A DNA stretch of 64,000 bases from assembly GCF_900112795.1 (NCBI RefSeq), contig NZ_FONA01000013.1, forward strand, positions 1-64,000, read 5' to 3'. Within the stretch, counting starts at the first letter, position 1. Each line of letters begins with the position of its first letter. This DNA is from Thermophagus xiamenensis (lineage in GTDB: Bacteria; Bacteroidota; Bacteroidia; Bacteroidales; Marinilabiliaceae). The notes under the pieces were generated by a model. That model was not told the DNA's origin. It searched no databases and worked only from the letters and a program-made list of their open reading frames with translations. The position numbers and the translations under genes are program-made. Shown here in pieces: positions 45,835 to 55,013 of this stretch.

Positions 45835-46686
45835 TTAAACACCGCTGTAAGCACTAAAACCTCCGTCTACAGGTATTACGACACCTGTGATAAATTCCGA
45901 CCAATCAGAAAGTAAAAAAATTAAGGTTCCAGTGAGCTCTTCAGGAGTTCCGTAACGTTCCATGGGGGTTCCATTGATGATTTTTTCCCCTCGAGCAGTG
46001 GCTTCTCCCGTTTTTTCATCAATCAGCAGAAAACGGTTTTGATTGGTAAGCAAAAAACCAGGCGCAATAGCGTTAACTCGTACACCTATCTTAGCAAAAT
46101 GGACCGCCAGCCATTGCGTAAAGTTATTAATGGCTGCTTTAGATGCGGAATAAGCCGGTATTTTTGTTAGCGGACGGTATGAGTTCATAGATGAAATATT
46201 GACAATACCGCCCTTTTGTTTTTGTACCATATCTTTAGCAAAAACAAGGGTGGGGAGAAGAGTGCCTTTAAAGTTGAGGTCGAAAGTTTTTTCAAAACCT
46301 TCAAGTTGCAACCCAAAAAAAGTATCCTCCAACTGATCCAGGTTTTCCGGCTCAATTCTTTCTGCTTTAGAGGTTGCAGAAGGGGCATTTCCTCCTGCGC
46401 CGTTGATCAAAAAATCTATAGATCCCAAATTGTTATTAATGATCTGTTTCGCCGATTCAAGATTGCTTTTGTCTAATACATTGGCAGCAATTCCTATACT
46501 TTCAGTGCCATAGGTACTTTTGATCTCATTTGCTACATTTTCAGCACTTTCTTTCTTGAGATCAAGAATGGCAGTTTTAACTCCTTTTGCTGCTAAGGCT
46601 TTGGCCATCACAGAACAGATAATGCCGCCACCACCAGTGATGACTGCCACTTTATCTTTTAAGTTGAGATTTTTTATTGGTGTCAT
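45835..46686 (-). CDS. uxuB: SDR-type D-mannonate oxidoreductase (fructuronate reductase)
   Basis: This 283-residue SDR has TGGGGIIC (17-24) as the NAD-binding motif, INGAGGNAPSATS, and active-site Ser165 or Ser166, Tyr179 and Lys183 (YSASK). The long insert after NGAGG and the C-terminal GVVIPVDGGFSAYSGV are typical of the SDR-type fructuronate reductases found in Bacteroidota, Bacillus and Thermotoga uronate operons. It reduces D-fructuronate to D-mannonate. It overlaps kdgA by four bases, implying coupled translation. The symbol refers to function, not homology to E. coli UxuB. Confidence 0.82.
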   Translation of the reverse strand: MTPIKNLNLKDKVAVITGGGGIICSVMAKALAAKGVKTAILDLKKESAENVANEIKSTYGTESIGIAANVLDKSNLESAKQIINNNLGSIDFLINGAGGNAPSATSKAERIEPENLDQLEDTFFGLQLEGFEKTFDLNFKGTLLPTLVFAKDMVQKQKGGIVNISSMNSYRPLTKIPAYSASKAAINNFTQWLAVHFAKIGVRVNAIAPGFLLTNQNRFLLIDEKTGEATARGEKIINGTPMERYGTPEELTGTLIFLLSDWSEFITGVVIPVDGGFSAYSGV

Positions 46687-47363
46687 GAATTTTTGTTTTT
46701 AATTTCCTGAATAGTATGAATTAAGCTTTTTACTTTTTCTGTAAGAGCGTTAAAATCTTTTTTTTCAATGATGTCTTTAGGGAAGAGTTTAGAACCCATT
46801 CCTACGCAAGTGACTCCAGCGTCGAACCATTTTTGGAGATTTTCTTTTGAGGTATCGACACCACCTGTTGGCATTATATTAGTCCATGGACAAGGTCCTT
46901 TAACAGCTTTAACAAATGAAGGTCCACCTACTTCTGAGGCAGGGAAAATTTTTACAATTTCTGCTCCCAATTCTTCTGCTTTACCTATTTCTGAAACTGA
47001 TCCACAGCCGGGTGCCCACATTATTTTTCTACGATTACAAATTCTGGCAATTTGCTCATTAAGAAGAGGAGAAACAATAAAATTAGCACCTACCTGAATA
47101 TACAAGGCTGCAGTGGCTTCGTCAACAATGGATCCTGCTCCCAAAATCATTCCGGGCAATTCATTTAAAGCAAATTTGTTGAGTTCACTGAAAATTTCAT
47201 GAGCAAAATCGCCTCTGTTAACCCATTCAAAAACCCGAATACCGCCATCATAGCAGGCTTTTAATACCTTTTGGGCAGTATCAATATTGGGATGGAAAAA
47301 TACCGGCACCACCCCTGTATCCTTCATGGTTTGAAAAACCTCTATTCTATTATACTTAGCCAT
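46683..47363 (-). CDS. kdgA: 2-keto-3-deoxy-6-phosphogluconate (KDPG) aldolase
   Basis: This class I TIM-barrel aldolase cleaves KDPG to pyruvate and glyceraldehyde 3-phosphate. The product is about 226-228 residues, depending on which of two close ATGs (47369 or 47363) is used. Recognisable are GMILGAGSIVDEATAALYIQVGANFIVSP, APGCGSVSEI and the Schiff-base Lys in EIVKIFPASE (about K140), with phosphate-binding MPTGGVD. The gene overlaps the SDR by four bases and follows kdgK by 29. Confidence 0.93.
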   Translation of the reverse strand: MAKYNRIEVFQTMKDTGVVPVFFHPNIDTAQKVLKACYDGGIRVFEWVNRGDFAHEIFSELNKFALNELPGMILGAGSIVDEATAALYIQVGANFIVSPLLNEQIARICNRRKIMWAPGCGSVSEIGKAEELGAEIVKIFPASEVGGPSFVKAVKGPCPWTNIMPTGGVDTSKENLQKWFDAGVTCVGMGSKLFPKDIIEKKDFNALTEKVKSLIHTIQEIKNKNS

Positions 47364-47398
47364 TATCATAAATTTTGAAAAACGAATTTTGATTTGTG

Positions 47399-48436
47399 TT
47401 AACGAGATACACGTCCCGAAGCATCTCCGCTCATTAGTTTTTCAACTTCCGATACAGAAACCTGATTGAAATCACCATGTATGGTATGTTTCAGACAAGA
47501 TGCTGCTGTTGCAAAACGCAGTGCTTTTTCATCATCATTATAGGAAAGAAGCCCATAAATTAATCCACCCATGAAAGAGTCACCTCCACCTACGCGATCA
47601 ACTATGTGTGTAATTTGATAGGTTGGTGCTGTGTAAAGGTTTTTACCATCGAATAAAACACCCGACCAAGTATTATGATTAGCGCTAATCGAACCCCTTA
47701 AAGTGGTAATTACTTTTTTTACTTTTGGAAATTGTTTCATGATTTGCTCTGAAACGCTTTTGTATGCGGCAGCTTCAACTTTGCCACCGGTGACATCTAC
47801 GCCTACCGGTTTAATCCCCAAAACCATTTCAGCATCCTCTTCATTTCCAAGAACAATATCGCACCCGGCCACCAATTCTGGCATTACTTCATTAGCTTTT
47901 TTACCATATTTCCATAAATTTTTTCGGTAATTTAGGTCACATGATACTGTAATGCCTTTTTTATTGGCGGCTTTTATGGCTTCTAAACATACATCAGCGG
48001 CCCCTTGCGAAACGGCAGGTGTAATACCGGTCCAATGAAACCAATCGGCCCCTTCAAAAATTTTATCCCAGTCAAAAGTACCTGGTTCTACCGTTGCAAA
48101 AGAAGAGTGTGCGCGATCATACACCACTTTGCTGGGACGAGCTACCGCACCCGTTTCAAGAAAATAAATTCCTAATCGTTCTCCACCATATTGGATATTA
48201 CTAGTATCAACACCATACTTTTCCAATTCCATGCGGCAAGCTCTTCCAATGTCGTTTTGAGGAAGGCGGGTAACCAGACTGGCATTAATTCCGTAATTAG
48301 CCAATGAAACAGCTACATTAGCTTCTCCCCCTCCATAGTTAATGTCGAAAGAGGTGGCTTGTGCAAAGCGCTGATAGTCAGGTGTGGATAACCTTAGCAT
48401 AATTTCTCCGAAGGTTATAACTTTTTTGCTTGACAT
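47399..48436 (-). CDS. kdgK: 2-keto-3-deoxygluconate kinase (PfkB family)
   Basis: This 345-residue ribokinase-family protein has FGEIMLRLSTPDYQRF at the N-terminus, the GGGEANVAVSLANYG substrate region and catalytic Asp286 in DRVGGGDSFMGG. Immediately upstream of kdgA, it is the better of the two PfkB candidates for phosphorylating 2-keto-3-deoxygluconate made by KduI/KduD. About 200 bases of AT-rich sequence separate it from uxaC. Confidence 0.88.
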   Translation of the reverse strand: MSSKKVITFGEIMLRLSTPDYQRFAQATSFDINYGGGEANVAVSLANYGINASLVTRLPQNDIGRACRMELEKYGVDTSNIQYGGERLGIYFLETGAVARPSKVVYDRAHSSFATVEPGTFDWDKIFEGADWFHWTGITPAVSQGAADVCLEAIKAANKKGITVSCDLNYRKNLWKYGKKANEVMPELVAGCDIVLGNEEDAEMVLGIKPVGVDVTGGKVEAAAYKSVSEQIMKQFPKVKKVITTLRGSISANHNTWSGVLFDGKNLYTAPTYQITHIVDRVGGGDSFMGGLIYGLLSYNDDEKALRFATAASCLKHTIHGDFNQVSVSEVEKLMSGDASGRVSR

Positions 48437-48635
48437 GTCTATAAAATTTTATATAGGTTTTTTGTTGGGCTTAATTTTTTAGTATAGGTTATTTAATATT
48501 CCGTAAAGAATTCCGAAAAAGTAATAGGAATATTTTTTAGGATTCATAATTTTTTTTACTATATAACAATAGTGATTAATAGTTGTGATCTTATTTTATG
48601 GGAACTAAAGCTATAAACCATCCACGATAAAACAT

Positions 48636-50036
48636 TTAAAAACCAAAGTAGTCTTTAGCATTTTTGTATGAAATACCTTCTACCAGGTTCTTTAAAATTT
48701 CCTGGTCTTTAGGAATTACGCCTTTTTCAACTTCTTGACCGATGTAATTGCAGGCTATTCTTCTGAAATACTCATGACGTGGGTATGATAGAAAACTTCT
48801 TGAATCGGTTACCATGCCAACAAATCTGGAAAGAAGACCCAGTGCCGAAAGATCAGCCAGGTGTTTTTCCATTCCTGTTTTTTGATCCAGAAACCACCAG
48901 GCTGCTCCATATTGCATTTTGCCGGGAACAGTTCCGTCCTGAAAGTTGCCGATCATAGTAACAAACATTTCATTGTCGGCGGGATTGAGGTTGTACAAGA
49001 TCGTTTTTGCCAGTTGGTTGGTAACATCCAGGCTGTCCAGAAAACGTGATATTTTATAACTGTCTTGCGGGTTGGCGATAGAATCGAAACCAGTATCAGG
49101 CCCTAACTTTTGGAAAAGTCTGGTGTTATTGTTTCGCATGGCTCCCAGGTGAAACTGTTGTACCCACCCTCTTTTGTGGTTAAGCTTACAAAGTTCCAGC
49201 ATGATGTGGAAGCGGTAGCCTTCTGTTTCTTGATCATTGAGTTTCTGCCCTTTTCTGAGCTTTTGAAAAGCTTTTTCTGGGTCTGTACCTGCCTGGTCGG
49301 TATAATACATTCTGTCCAATCCGTGGTCTGAAGCCCTGCAACCTGTTTCATGAAAAAAGGCATGCCGTTGGTCTAATACATTCAATAGTTCGGCAAAAGA
49401 AGAAATGTTTGAACCACTAACTTCTTCCAATTTGTTAATATATTGATTAAATTTTTCAGGATTTTCTGTCTTGATCAAGTTGTCAGGACGCCATGTGGGG
49501 CGAATCTTTACTTCGAAATCTTTTAATTGAATATGATATTCCAAACTATCGGCAGGATCATCGGTGGTTCCAACTACTTCCACCTTCATTTTTTTTAGCA
49601 GGTTTCGGGTGGAAAAATCTCTCTGTTTCAGTATTTCTGATGCCTTCTGATAAATGGCGTCAGCAGTTTTAGGATTTAAAAGATCAAAGATATTGAAATA
49701 ACGTGCCAATTCTAAATGTGTCCAATGATAAAGTGGATTACCTACCGTATAGGGAACCGTTTCTGCCCATTTTAAATATTTTTCATAAAAGGAATGAGCG
49801 CCGGTACAATATTCTTCGTCCACTCCATTTGTTCGCATAGCCCGCCATTTATAATGATCTCCAGCAAGCCAAACTTCCCCTAGATTGTCAAATATGTGAT
49901 CTTCTGCAATTAATTTGGGAGAAAGGTGGCAATGGAAATCGATTATAGGCAACCCTTCTGCGTAATCATGAAATATCTCTTTTGCAGTGGCACTTTCAAG
50001 TAAAAAGTCTGGGTGAATAAAGCTTTTCATATTCAT
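48636..50036 (-). CDS. uxaC: Uronate isomerase
   Basis: This 466-residue amidohydrolase-fold enzyme of normal UxaC length shows DFHCHLSP (metal-binding HxH), the KWRAMRTNGVDEEYCTGA block, VVGTTDDPADSLEYH and MVTDSRSFLSYPRHEYFRR. It converts D-galacturonate to D-tagaturonate and D-glucuronate to D-fructuronate. It is the first gene of the minus-strand array. Its product feeds UxaE and the mannonate SDR. Confidence 0.96.
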   Translation of the reverse strand: MNMKSFIHPDFLLESATAKEIFHDYAEGLPIIDFHCHLSPKLIAEDHIFDNLGEVWLAGDHYKWRAMRTNGVDEEYCTGAHSFYEKYLKWAETVPYTVGNPLYHWTHLELARYFNIFDLLNPKTADAIYQKASEILKQRDFSTRNLLKKMKVEVVGTTDDPADSLEYHIQLKDFEVKIRPTWRPDNLIKTENPEKFNQYINKLEEVSGSNISSFAELLNVLDQRHAFFHETGCRASDHGLDRMYYTDQAGTDPEKAFQKLRKGQKLNDQETEGYRFHIMLELCKLNHKRGWVQQFHLGAMRNNNTRLFQKLGPDTGFDSIANPQDSYKISRFLDSLDVTNQLAKTILYNLNPADNEMFVTMIGNFQDGTVPGKMQYGAAWWFLDQKTGMEKHLADLSALGLLSRFVGMVTDSRSFLSYPRHEYFRRIACNYIGQEVEKGVIPKDQEILKNLVEGISYKNAKDYFGF

Positions 50037-50603
50037 TAAAATTAATTTTTTATTTGTTTGGTCTATTGGGTATTAAGCTTGGTTTTTTGAAAATTGATGT
50101 TTAGTACAGTTTTTTATTGCCCTAACCATCTATGAATTAATCAAATAGTTTAGTGGCTTAATTTTTAATATTTTGTTTTCTGTTTCAATTTATTTTTTGC
50201 TGTGACAAACTTTCTTCGTCATGTACGTTTTATAGCCTGTTTATTTTTTAGTTTTGATATTACCCCGTTCAGTTTAGAAAATTGAAAAGTATTTTTCGTT
50301 AACGAACACGAAGATATATTATTCATTTATTCCTGTCAAATTTTTTTATGATTTTTTCTTTGAATTTAATATTTAAATCTATTGAATACTGAAGTTTAAC
50401 TAATTTCAATTAAGATTTATGACTATAAAGAGTTGGTAAACAGGGTGATAGGATTTTTGTGATGTAAAACTGGTATTACAACTTCTCGGGGTAAAGATTT
50501 GTAAGTTCTGATGTAAAAGCCAAGTTAAATATAAAGAAAAAAGTGGGAAAATTTGTGTTTTAAGTGCAAACGTTTGTATTTTTGTAGATCAAGAAGGCGC
50601 GAT
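50037..50603. other. uxaC-lacI divergent intergenic region
   Basis: No gene is seen. It holds a degenerate minus-strand copy of the 74-bp repeat (about 50161-50234), a perfect 12-bp palindrome TTCGTTAACGAA (50295-50306), and the promoter plus operator of the lacI gene at the right end. Confidence 0.6.
50552..50584 (+). promoter_or_regulatory. Promoter of lacI-BNR-kduI-kduD with embedded LacI-type operator
   Basis: A TTTG (-33) at 50552-50555 and TATTTTTG (-7, TAnnTTTG) at 50577-50584 are separated by 21 bases, the Bacteroidota spacing. The perfect palindrome CAAACGTTTG with a central CG (50567-50576) fills the end of the spacer, abutting the -7 box. This is typical of a LacI-family operator. 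The ATG follows at 50604. Autoregulation by the LacI protein is likely. Confidence 0.75.
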
Positions 50604-51665
50604 ATGGCGAAGAAGCATGTAACCATAACAGATATAGCCAATAAAATGGGAATAACCCCATCCACAGTATCTAGGGCTTTGGCTGGGAATCAACGGGTAA
50701 GTGCGAAAACTCGGTCTGCTGTTTTAAAAGTAGCCGAAGGACTGGGCTATAGGCCCAATGCATTGGCTTCTTCTCTTCGAAGGGGAAGAAGCGATACAAT
50801 TGGTATGATTGTTCCCCGGATTAACAGGCATTTTTTTAGTCATGTTATTAGTGGCGTGGAGGCAATTCTTAATCCTGCCGGTTATAGTCTGCTTATATGC
50901 CAAACCCATGAACGTGAAGAGGATGAGCGCAAGGCAGTTCGTACACTTTTGCAAAACCGAGTGGGCGCTATTATTATTTCTCATTCAGTGGAAACGTATG
51001 AATTTGATCATTTGTTGGATATTATCTCTGAAGGTATTCTTTTGATTCAGTTTGACCGTGTTACTGATAAAGTTAAATGTCCTCGAATAATCAATGACAA
51101 CTTTTTGGGGGCATTAAGGAGTACGCGGCATTTAATAAAAAATGGATGTAAAAGAATAGCACATTTTGCCGGGGCACTTCATGTTAATGTTTATCGTGAG
51201 AGGTTCGAAGGGTACAAGTATGCACTGAAACAAAGTAATATAGAATTTGATCCGGATTTGGTTGTTGAAAATTGTATAGTACAAGAGTCTGGTGAAGAGG
51301 CTGCTGAAAATTTATACCATAACCAAAAGATCGATGCCATCTTTGCCGCCAGTGATTTTTCCGCTTTGGGCGCATTAAAACAGTTGAGGGATATGGGAAT
51401 AAAAATCCCGCAAGAAATTAAAATTTGCGGCTTTGCCAATGAGCCTTTTGCCGGTTTGGTGGAACCGGGCCTTACTTCTGTTGAGCAAAATGCTTTTGAA
51501 ATGGGTAATCAAATTGCTCGTTCCATTATAAGTAATTTAGAGAAAGATGAATTTGATGAAGAAGAAATTCTAATACCGGTTAGCTTAATTCCCAGAGCCT
51601 CTTCTATGAATAGTTTTACATCGGCTATGTTTCAATACGAAGGTGATAATTTTGATGTTAGATAG
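50604..51665 (+). CDS. LacI-family transcriptional regulator of the kdu genes
   Basis: The ATG at 50604 gives a 353-residue protein starting MAKKHVTITDIANKMGITPS, with the LacI recognition helix TPSTVSRALAG and hinge NALASSLRRG. An effector domain follows (TIGMIVPRINRHFFSHVISG, AIFAASDFSALGALKQL, FANEPFAGLVEPGLTSVEQN). The frame extends 17 codons upstream, but the promoter lies there. A palindrome CAAACGTTTG overlaps its promoter. The kdu genes follow on the same strand, so they are its probable targets, with a uronate-derived effector. Confidence 0.9.
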   Translation: MAKKHVTITDIANKMGITPSTVSRALAGNQRVSAKTRSAVLKVAEGLGYRPNALASSLRRGRSDTIGMIVPRINRHFFSHVISGVEAILNPAGYSLLICQTHEREEDERKAVRTLLQNRVGAIIISHSVETYEFDHLLDIISEGILLIQFDRVTDKVKCPRIINDNFLGALRSTRHLIKNGCKRIAHFAGALHVNVYRERFEGYKYALKQSNIEFDPDLVVENCIVQESGEEAAENLYHNQKIDAIFAASDFSALGALKQLRDMGIKIPQEIKICGFANEPFAGLVEPGLTSVEQNAFEMGNQIARSIISNLEKDEFDEEEILIPVSLIPRASSMNSFTSAMFQYEGDNFDVR

Positions 51666-51727
51666 TTTAATGTATTAAATGAAGAAAAAGGTATTAAGGT
51701 GTTTTTGCTGTATTAAATTTTTTAACT

Positions 51728-53035
51728 ATGAAGCTTAAAAAGAGTTGCTTTATTTTAATATTTTGTTTAATGGTTTTTCCAGTATTATCTCAGAAATATC
51801 GAGTTTTAGAATTGGCTGAAGGATGGGCCAAAACATCTATAAATGCCACAATATTTAGAAAAAATTCGGTGGTTAGTGACGGGAAATTTCAATACATTGC
51901 CTGGTATGATACTTTAGGATATGTAACATTGGGAAAGCGTTCTCTAAAAAATGACCACTGGGAAATAAAGCAAACCAATTTGAAAGGAAATGTTTATGAT
52001 GCTCACAATAGTATAAGTATCATGGTTGATGGTGATGGTTATCTTCATTTGGCATGGGATCATCACGATGGTCCTCTGAATTATTGCCGGAGCAAACGAC
52101 CTGGGGCCCTTGATTTAACTAATAAACTTCAAATGGTAGGTTCTTTTGAAGATCAAGGTGTTACTTATCCTGAATTTTATCGATTACCCAATGGCGATTT
52201 GTTGTTTGCTTATCGTCATGGAGCTTCAGGAAAGGGAAATTTAGTATTAAACAGATATTATACTAAAGAAAAAACTTGGCGTAGGATTCAAAACTCTTTA
52301 ATCGATGGCGAAGGAGAGCGAAATCCTTACTGGCAAATGTGTGTGGATAAATCCGGGGTTATTCATATATCTTGGGTTTGGCGTGAGTCCTGGGATATCT
52401 TTACGAATCATGATCTTTGTTATGCTAAATCTTATGACGGTGGGGAAAATTGGGTAACCAGCCGGGATGAACCTCTGGTTATTCCAATAACCGCTTCAAC
52501 AGCTGAGTATGCGATGAAAATTCCCCAAGGTAGCAATCTTATTAATCAGACTTCTATTTATGCAGATTCAAAGGGACAGCCTTTTATAGCTACTTATTGG
52601 ACTCAATCTGGAGATACTGTTCCTCAATTTTATTTGGTATATCTTAAAGATCGGCAATGGAATGTTTCACAAGTCACAAAGCGTCAAATGCCTTTTTCTC
52701 TTAAGGGTGGGGGTACACGTCGCATTCCTGTTAGCAGGCCACAAGTTATTTTGTCTGAAAAAAAGAATAGAGTGTATGTGATTTATCGAGATAGGGAGCA
52801 AAATAACAATATTTGTATTTCATCGGCTCCATTGCGTAATTTAAACAATTGGTCTTTAACAACAATTTCCGGATTTGATGTTGGCCAATGGGAACCCTCT
52901 TATGATACGGAATTATGGAAAGGAAAGGAAAAGCTTCATTTGTTTGTGCAAAAGGTGGGGCAAGGAAAAGGTAATGAGAAACCTGAAAATTTAACCGCAC
53001 AATTGGTTAAGTTGTTTATTTTTAAAAAATTATAA
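51728..53035 (+). CDS. Secreted BNR_4-family seven-bladed propeller protein, possible polysaccharide lyase
   Basis: This 435-residue protein has a signal peptide (CFILIFCLMVFPVLSQ) and the BNR_4 repeats VYDAHNSISIMVDGDGYLHL (H93), LAWDHHDGPLNYCRS (H112-H113), VTYPEFYRLPNGDLLFAYRH (Y148) and LCYAKSYDGGENW. The same fold and similar His/Tyr positions occur in ulvan lyases of families PL24 and PL25. That makes a uronan or rhamno-uronan lyase possible. Located between lacI and kduI, it could supply unsaturated uronate for KduI. The enzyme class is inference; the BNR_4 family assignment is firmer. Confidence 0.65.
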   Translation: MKLKKSCFILIFCLMVFPVLSQKYRVLELAEGWAKTSINATIFRKNSVVSDGKFQYIAWYDTLGYVTLGKRSLKNDHWEIKQTNLKGNVYDAHNSISIMVDGDGYLHLAWDHHDGPLNYCRSKRPGALDLTNKLQMVGSFEDQGVTYPEFYRLPNGDLLFAYRHGASGKGNLVLNRYYTKEKTWRRIQNSLIDGEGERNPYWQMCVDKSGVIHISWVWRESWDIFTNHDLCYAKSYDGGENWVTSRDEPLVIPITASTAEYAMKIPQGSNLINQTSIYADSKGQPFIATYWTQSGDTVPQFYLVYLKDRQWNVSQVTKRQMPFSLKGGGTRRIPVSRPQVILSEKKNRVYVIYRDREQNNNICISSAPLRNLNNWSLTTISGFDVGQWEPSYDTELWKGKEKLHLFVQKVGQGKGNEKPENLTAQLVKLFIFKKL

Positions 53036-53088
53036 AGTCTTTGTCAGATAGTTAAATATTAATAATGTTGATCTAAAAAAATAAAGTT

Positions 53089-53925
53089 ATGAATTACGAA
53101 TTAAGGTACGCCGCACATCCAGACGATTTCAAGAGTTACGATACGAATAGGATCCGTAAGGATTTTCTTATTGAAAAGGTGATGGTACCTGGAGAAATTA
53201 ACCTCGTTTACTCTTTGTATGATAGATATATTGTAGGGGGAATAGTTCCAACTGATAAACCGTTGAAGCTTGAAACGTTTAAAGAGCTGAAGGCCGATTT
53301 TTTCCTTCAACGCCGTGAAATGGGCATTATTAATGTCGGGGGTGATGCCAAAATTATCGCTGATGGAAATGAATATATTTTGAAATATAAGGAAGCCCTT
53401 TATTTGGGCAGTGGAAATAAAGACGTTATTATGACTTCCGTTGATGCTTCCCGACCGGCTCATTTGTACATTAATTCAGCACCTGCGCACCATCAATACC
53501 CCAACCAAAAAGTAACGCGTGACGATGCAGAAATAGTAGAGCTTGGTGCCCTTGAAAGTTCCAACCACCGGGTAATTAATAAACTGTTGGTTAATAGTGT
53601 CGTGAAGACTTGTCAATTACAAATGGGAATGACTGAACTGAAACCCGGCAGTGTTTGGAATACTATGCCTGCCCATACACATACTCGCAGGATGGAAGCC
53701 TATTTTTATTTTGAAGTTCCGGAAGATCAGGCAATTTGTCATTTTATGGGTCAACCCAATGAAACCCGACACATTTGGATGAAAAATGAGCAAGCCGTTA
53801 TTTCTCCTTCTTGGAGTATCCATAGTGCTGCTGGAACTTCAAATTATACCTTTATTTGGGGCATGGCTGGTGAAAACCTTGACTATGATGATATGGAGAA
53901 ATGTGGCCCGCAGGATTTAAAATAA
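53089..53925 (+). CDS. kduI: 5-dehydro-4-deoxy-D-glucuronate isomerase
   Basis: This 278-residue cupin enzyme has zinc-ligand motif [16 protein letters not shown] (HxH and Glu) and a fourth His in [27 protein letters not shown]. It isomerises the open-chain form of unsaturated uronate to 2,5-diketo-3-deoxygluconate in the cytoplasm. It precedes kduD by 198 bases and follows the BNR_4 gene by 53. Confidence 0.97.
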   Translation: MNYELRYAAHPDDFKSYDTNRIRKDFLIEKVMVPGEINLVYSLYDRYIVGGIVPTDKPLKLETFKELKADFFLQRREMGIINVGGDAKIIADGNEYILKYKEALYLGSGNKDVIMTSVDASRPAHLYINSAPAHHQYPNQKVTRDDAEIVELGALESSNHRVINKLLVNSVVKTCQLQMGMTELKPGSVWNTMPAHTHTRRMEAYFYFEVPEDQAICHFMGQPNETRHIWMKNEQAVISPSWSIHSAAGTSNYTFIWGMAGENLDYDDMEKCGPQDLK

Positions 53926-54123
53926 AAAACAGTAGCAAGTTTTTGAACAAAATAATGGTAAGTCCCAAATGTTGGAATATATAGCATTTGAATTACCAAT
54001 AATAGTTCTTTTGTCTGCTGTACTTAGAAAATAATGTGGATAATTGACAGGATAATAGACTCAGGTGAGTTTTATGTTTTTAATAACAATAAACTTTGAT
54101 TAACCCAGATAAAAAATTTAAAT

Positions 54124-54936
54124 ATGAATTTTTTAAAGGAATTATTTGACCTTTCCGGTAAGGTGGCTTTGGTTACCGGCGGAAGTCATGGCATTGGTAT
54201 GGCCATTGCCAAAACGCTTGGGAAAGCCGGTGCAAAAGTTGTTATCAATGGAAGATCGCAAGAAAAATTGGAACAAAGCAAAGCTGAGTTCAAAAAAGAA
54301 GGAATTGAAGTATTCGCATTGGCTTTCGATGTCACCAAGGAAAAGGAGGTGGACCAAGGTATTTCAACCATTGAAAATAATGTAGGGTCTATCGATATTT
54401 TAGTGAATAATGCCGGTATGATAAAAAGGGTGCCAATGTTGGAGATGCCTGTCGAAGATTTTAAACAGGTGATAGATGTGGACTTGGTTTCCCCCTTTAT
54501 TGTTTCGAAGCGGGTGGTGCCTGGTATGATAAAAAAGAGACAAGGTAAAATTATTAATCTTTGTTCAATGATGAGCGTTTATGGGCGCAATTCGGTATCG
54601 GCTTATGCCGCCGCAAAGGGAGGACTGAAACTTCTTACTGCCAATATGACTTGTGAATGGGCCAAGTACAATATTCAGGTAAATGGAATCGGGCCCGGAT
54701 ATATTGCTACATCTCAAACAGCGCCCATTCGTGAAGGCAACCATCCTTTTAATGACCTGGTAATGACACGTACGCCTGCAGGTCGATGGGGTGACCCTGA
54801 AGATGTAGGTAATGCTGCGCTTTTCTTGGCCAGTAGGGCTAGTGATTTTGTAAACGGACACGTATTATACGTTGATGGTGGTATCTTAGCTAACTTTGGG
54901 TATGTTAAAGGTGAAAACGATTTGCCCAATGAATAG
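54124..54936 (+). CDS. kduD: 2-deoxy-D-gluconate 3-dehydrogenase / 2,5-diketo-3-deoxygluconate reductase KduD
   Basis: This 270-residue SDR has TGGSHGIGMAIA (NAD-binding), NNAGMIKRVPMLEMP, the active-site Tyr-Lys in SAYAAAKGG, and GHVLYVDGGILANFGYV. Immediately after kduI, it reduces 2,5-diketo-3-deoxygluconate to 2-keto-3-deoxygluconate, the substrate of KdgK. Gluconate 5-dehydrogenases are close relatives; the neighbourhood decides. Confidence 0.92.
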   Translation: MNFLKELFDLSGKVALVTGGSHGIGMAIAKTLGKAGAKVVINGRSQEKLEQSKAEFKKEGIEVFALAFDVTKEKEVDQGISTIENNVGSIDILVNNAGMIKRVPMLEMPVEDFKQVIDVDLVSPFIVSKRVVPGMIKKRQGKIINLCSMMSVYGRNSVSAYAAAKGGLKLLTANMTCEWAKYNIQVNGIGPGYIATSQTAPIREGNHPFNDLVMTRTPAGRWGDPEDVGNAALFLASRASDFVNGHVLYVDGGILANFGYVKGENDLPNE

Positions 54937-55013
54937 GTCATGACTGTTACTAAATAAATAAGAACAGTTTATGTATTCCTTTTGACCATTATAGCAAAAC
55001 AAACTACCTAATT

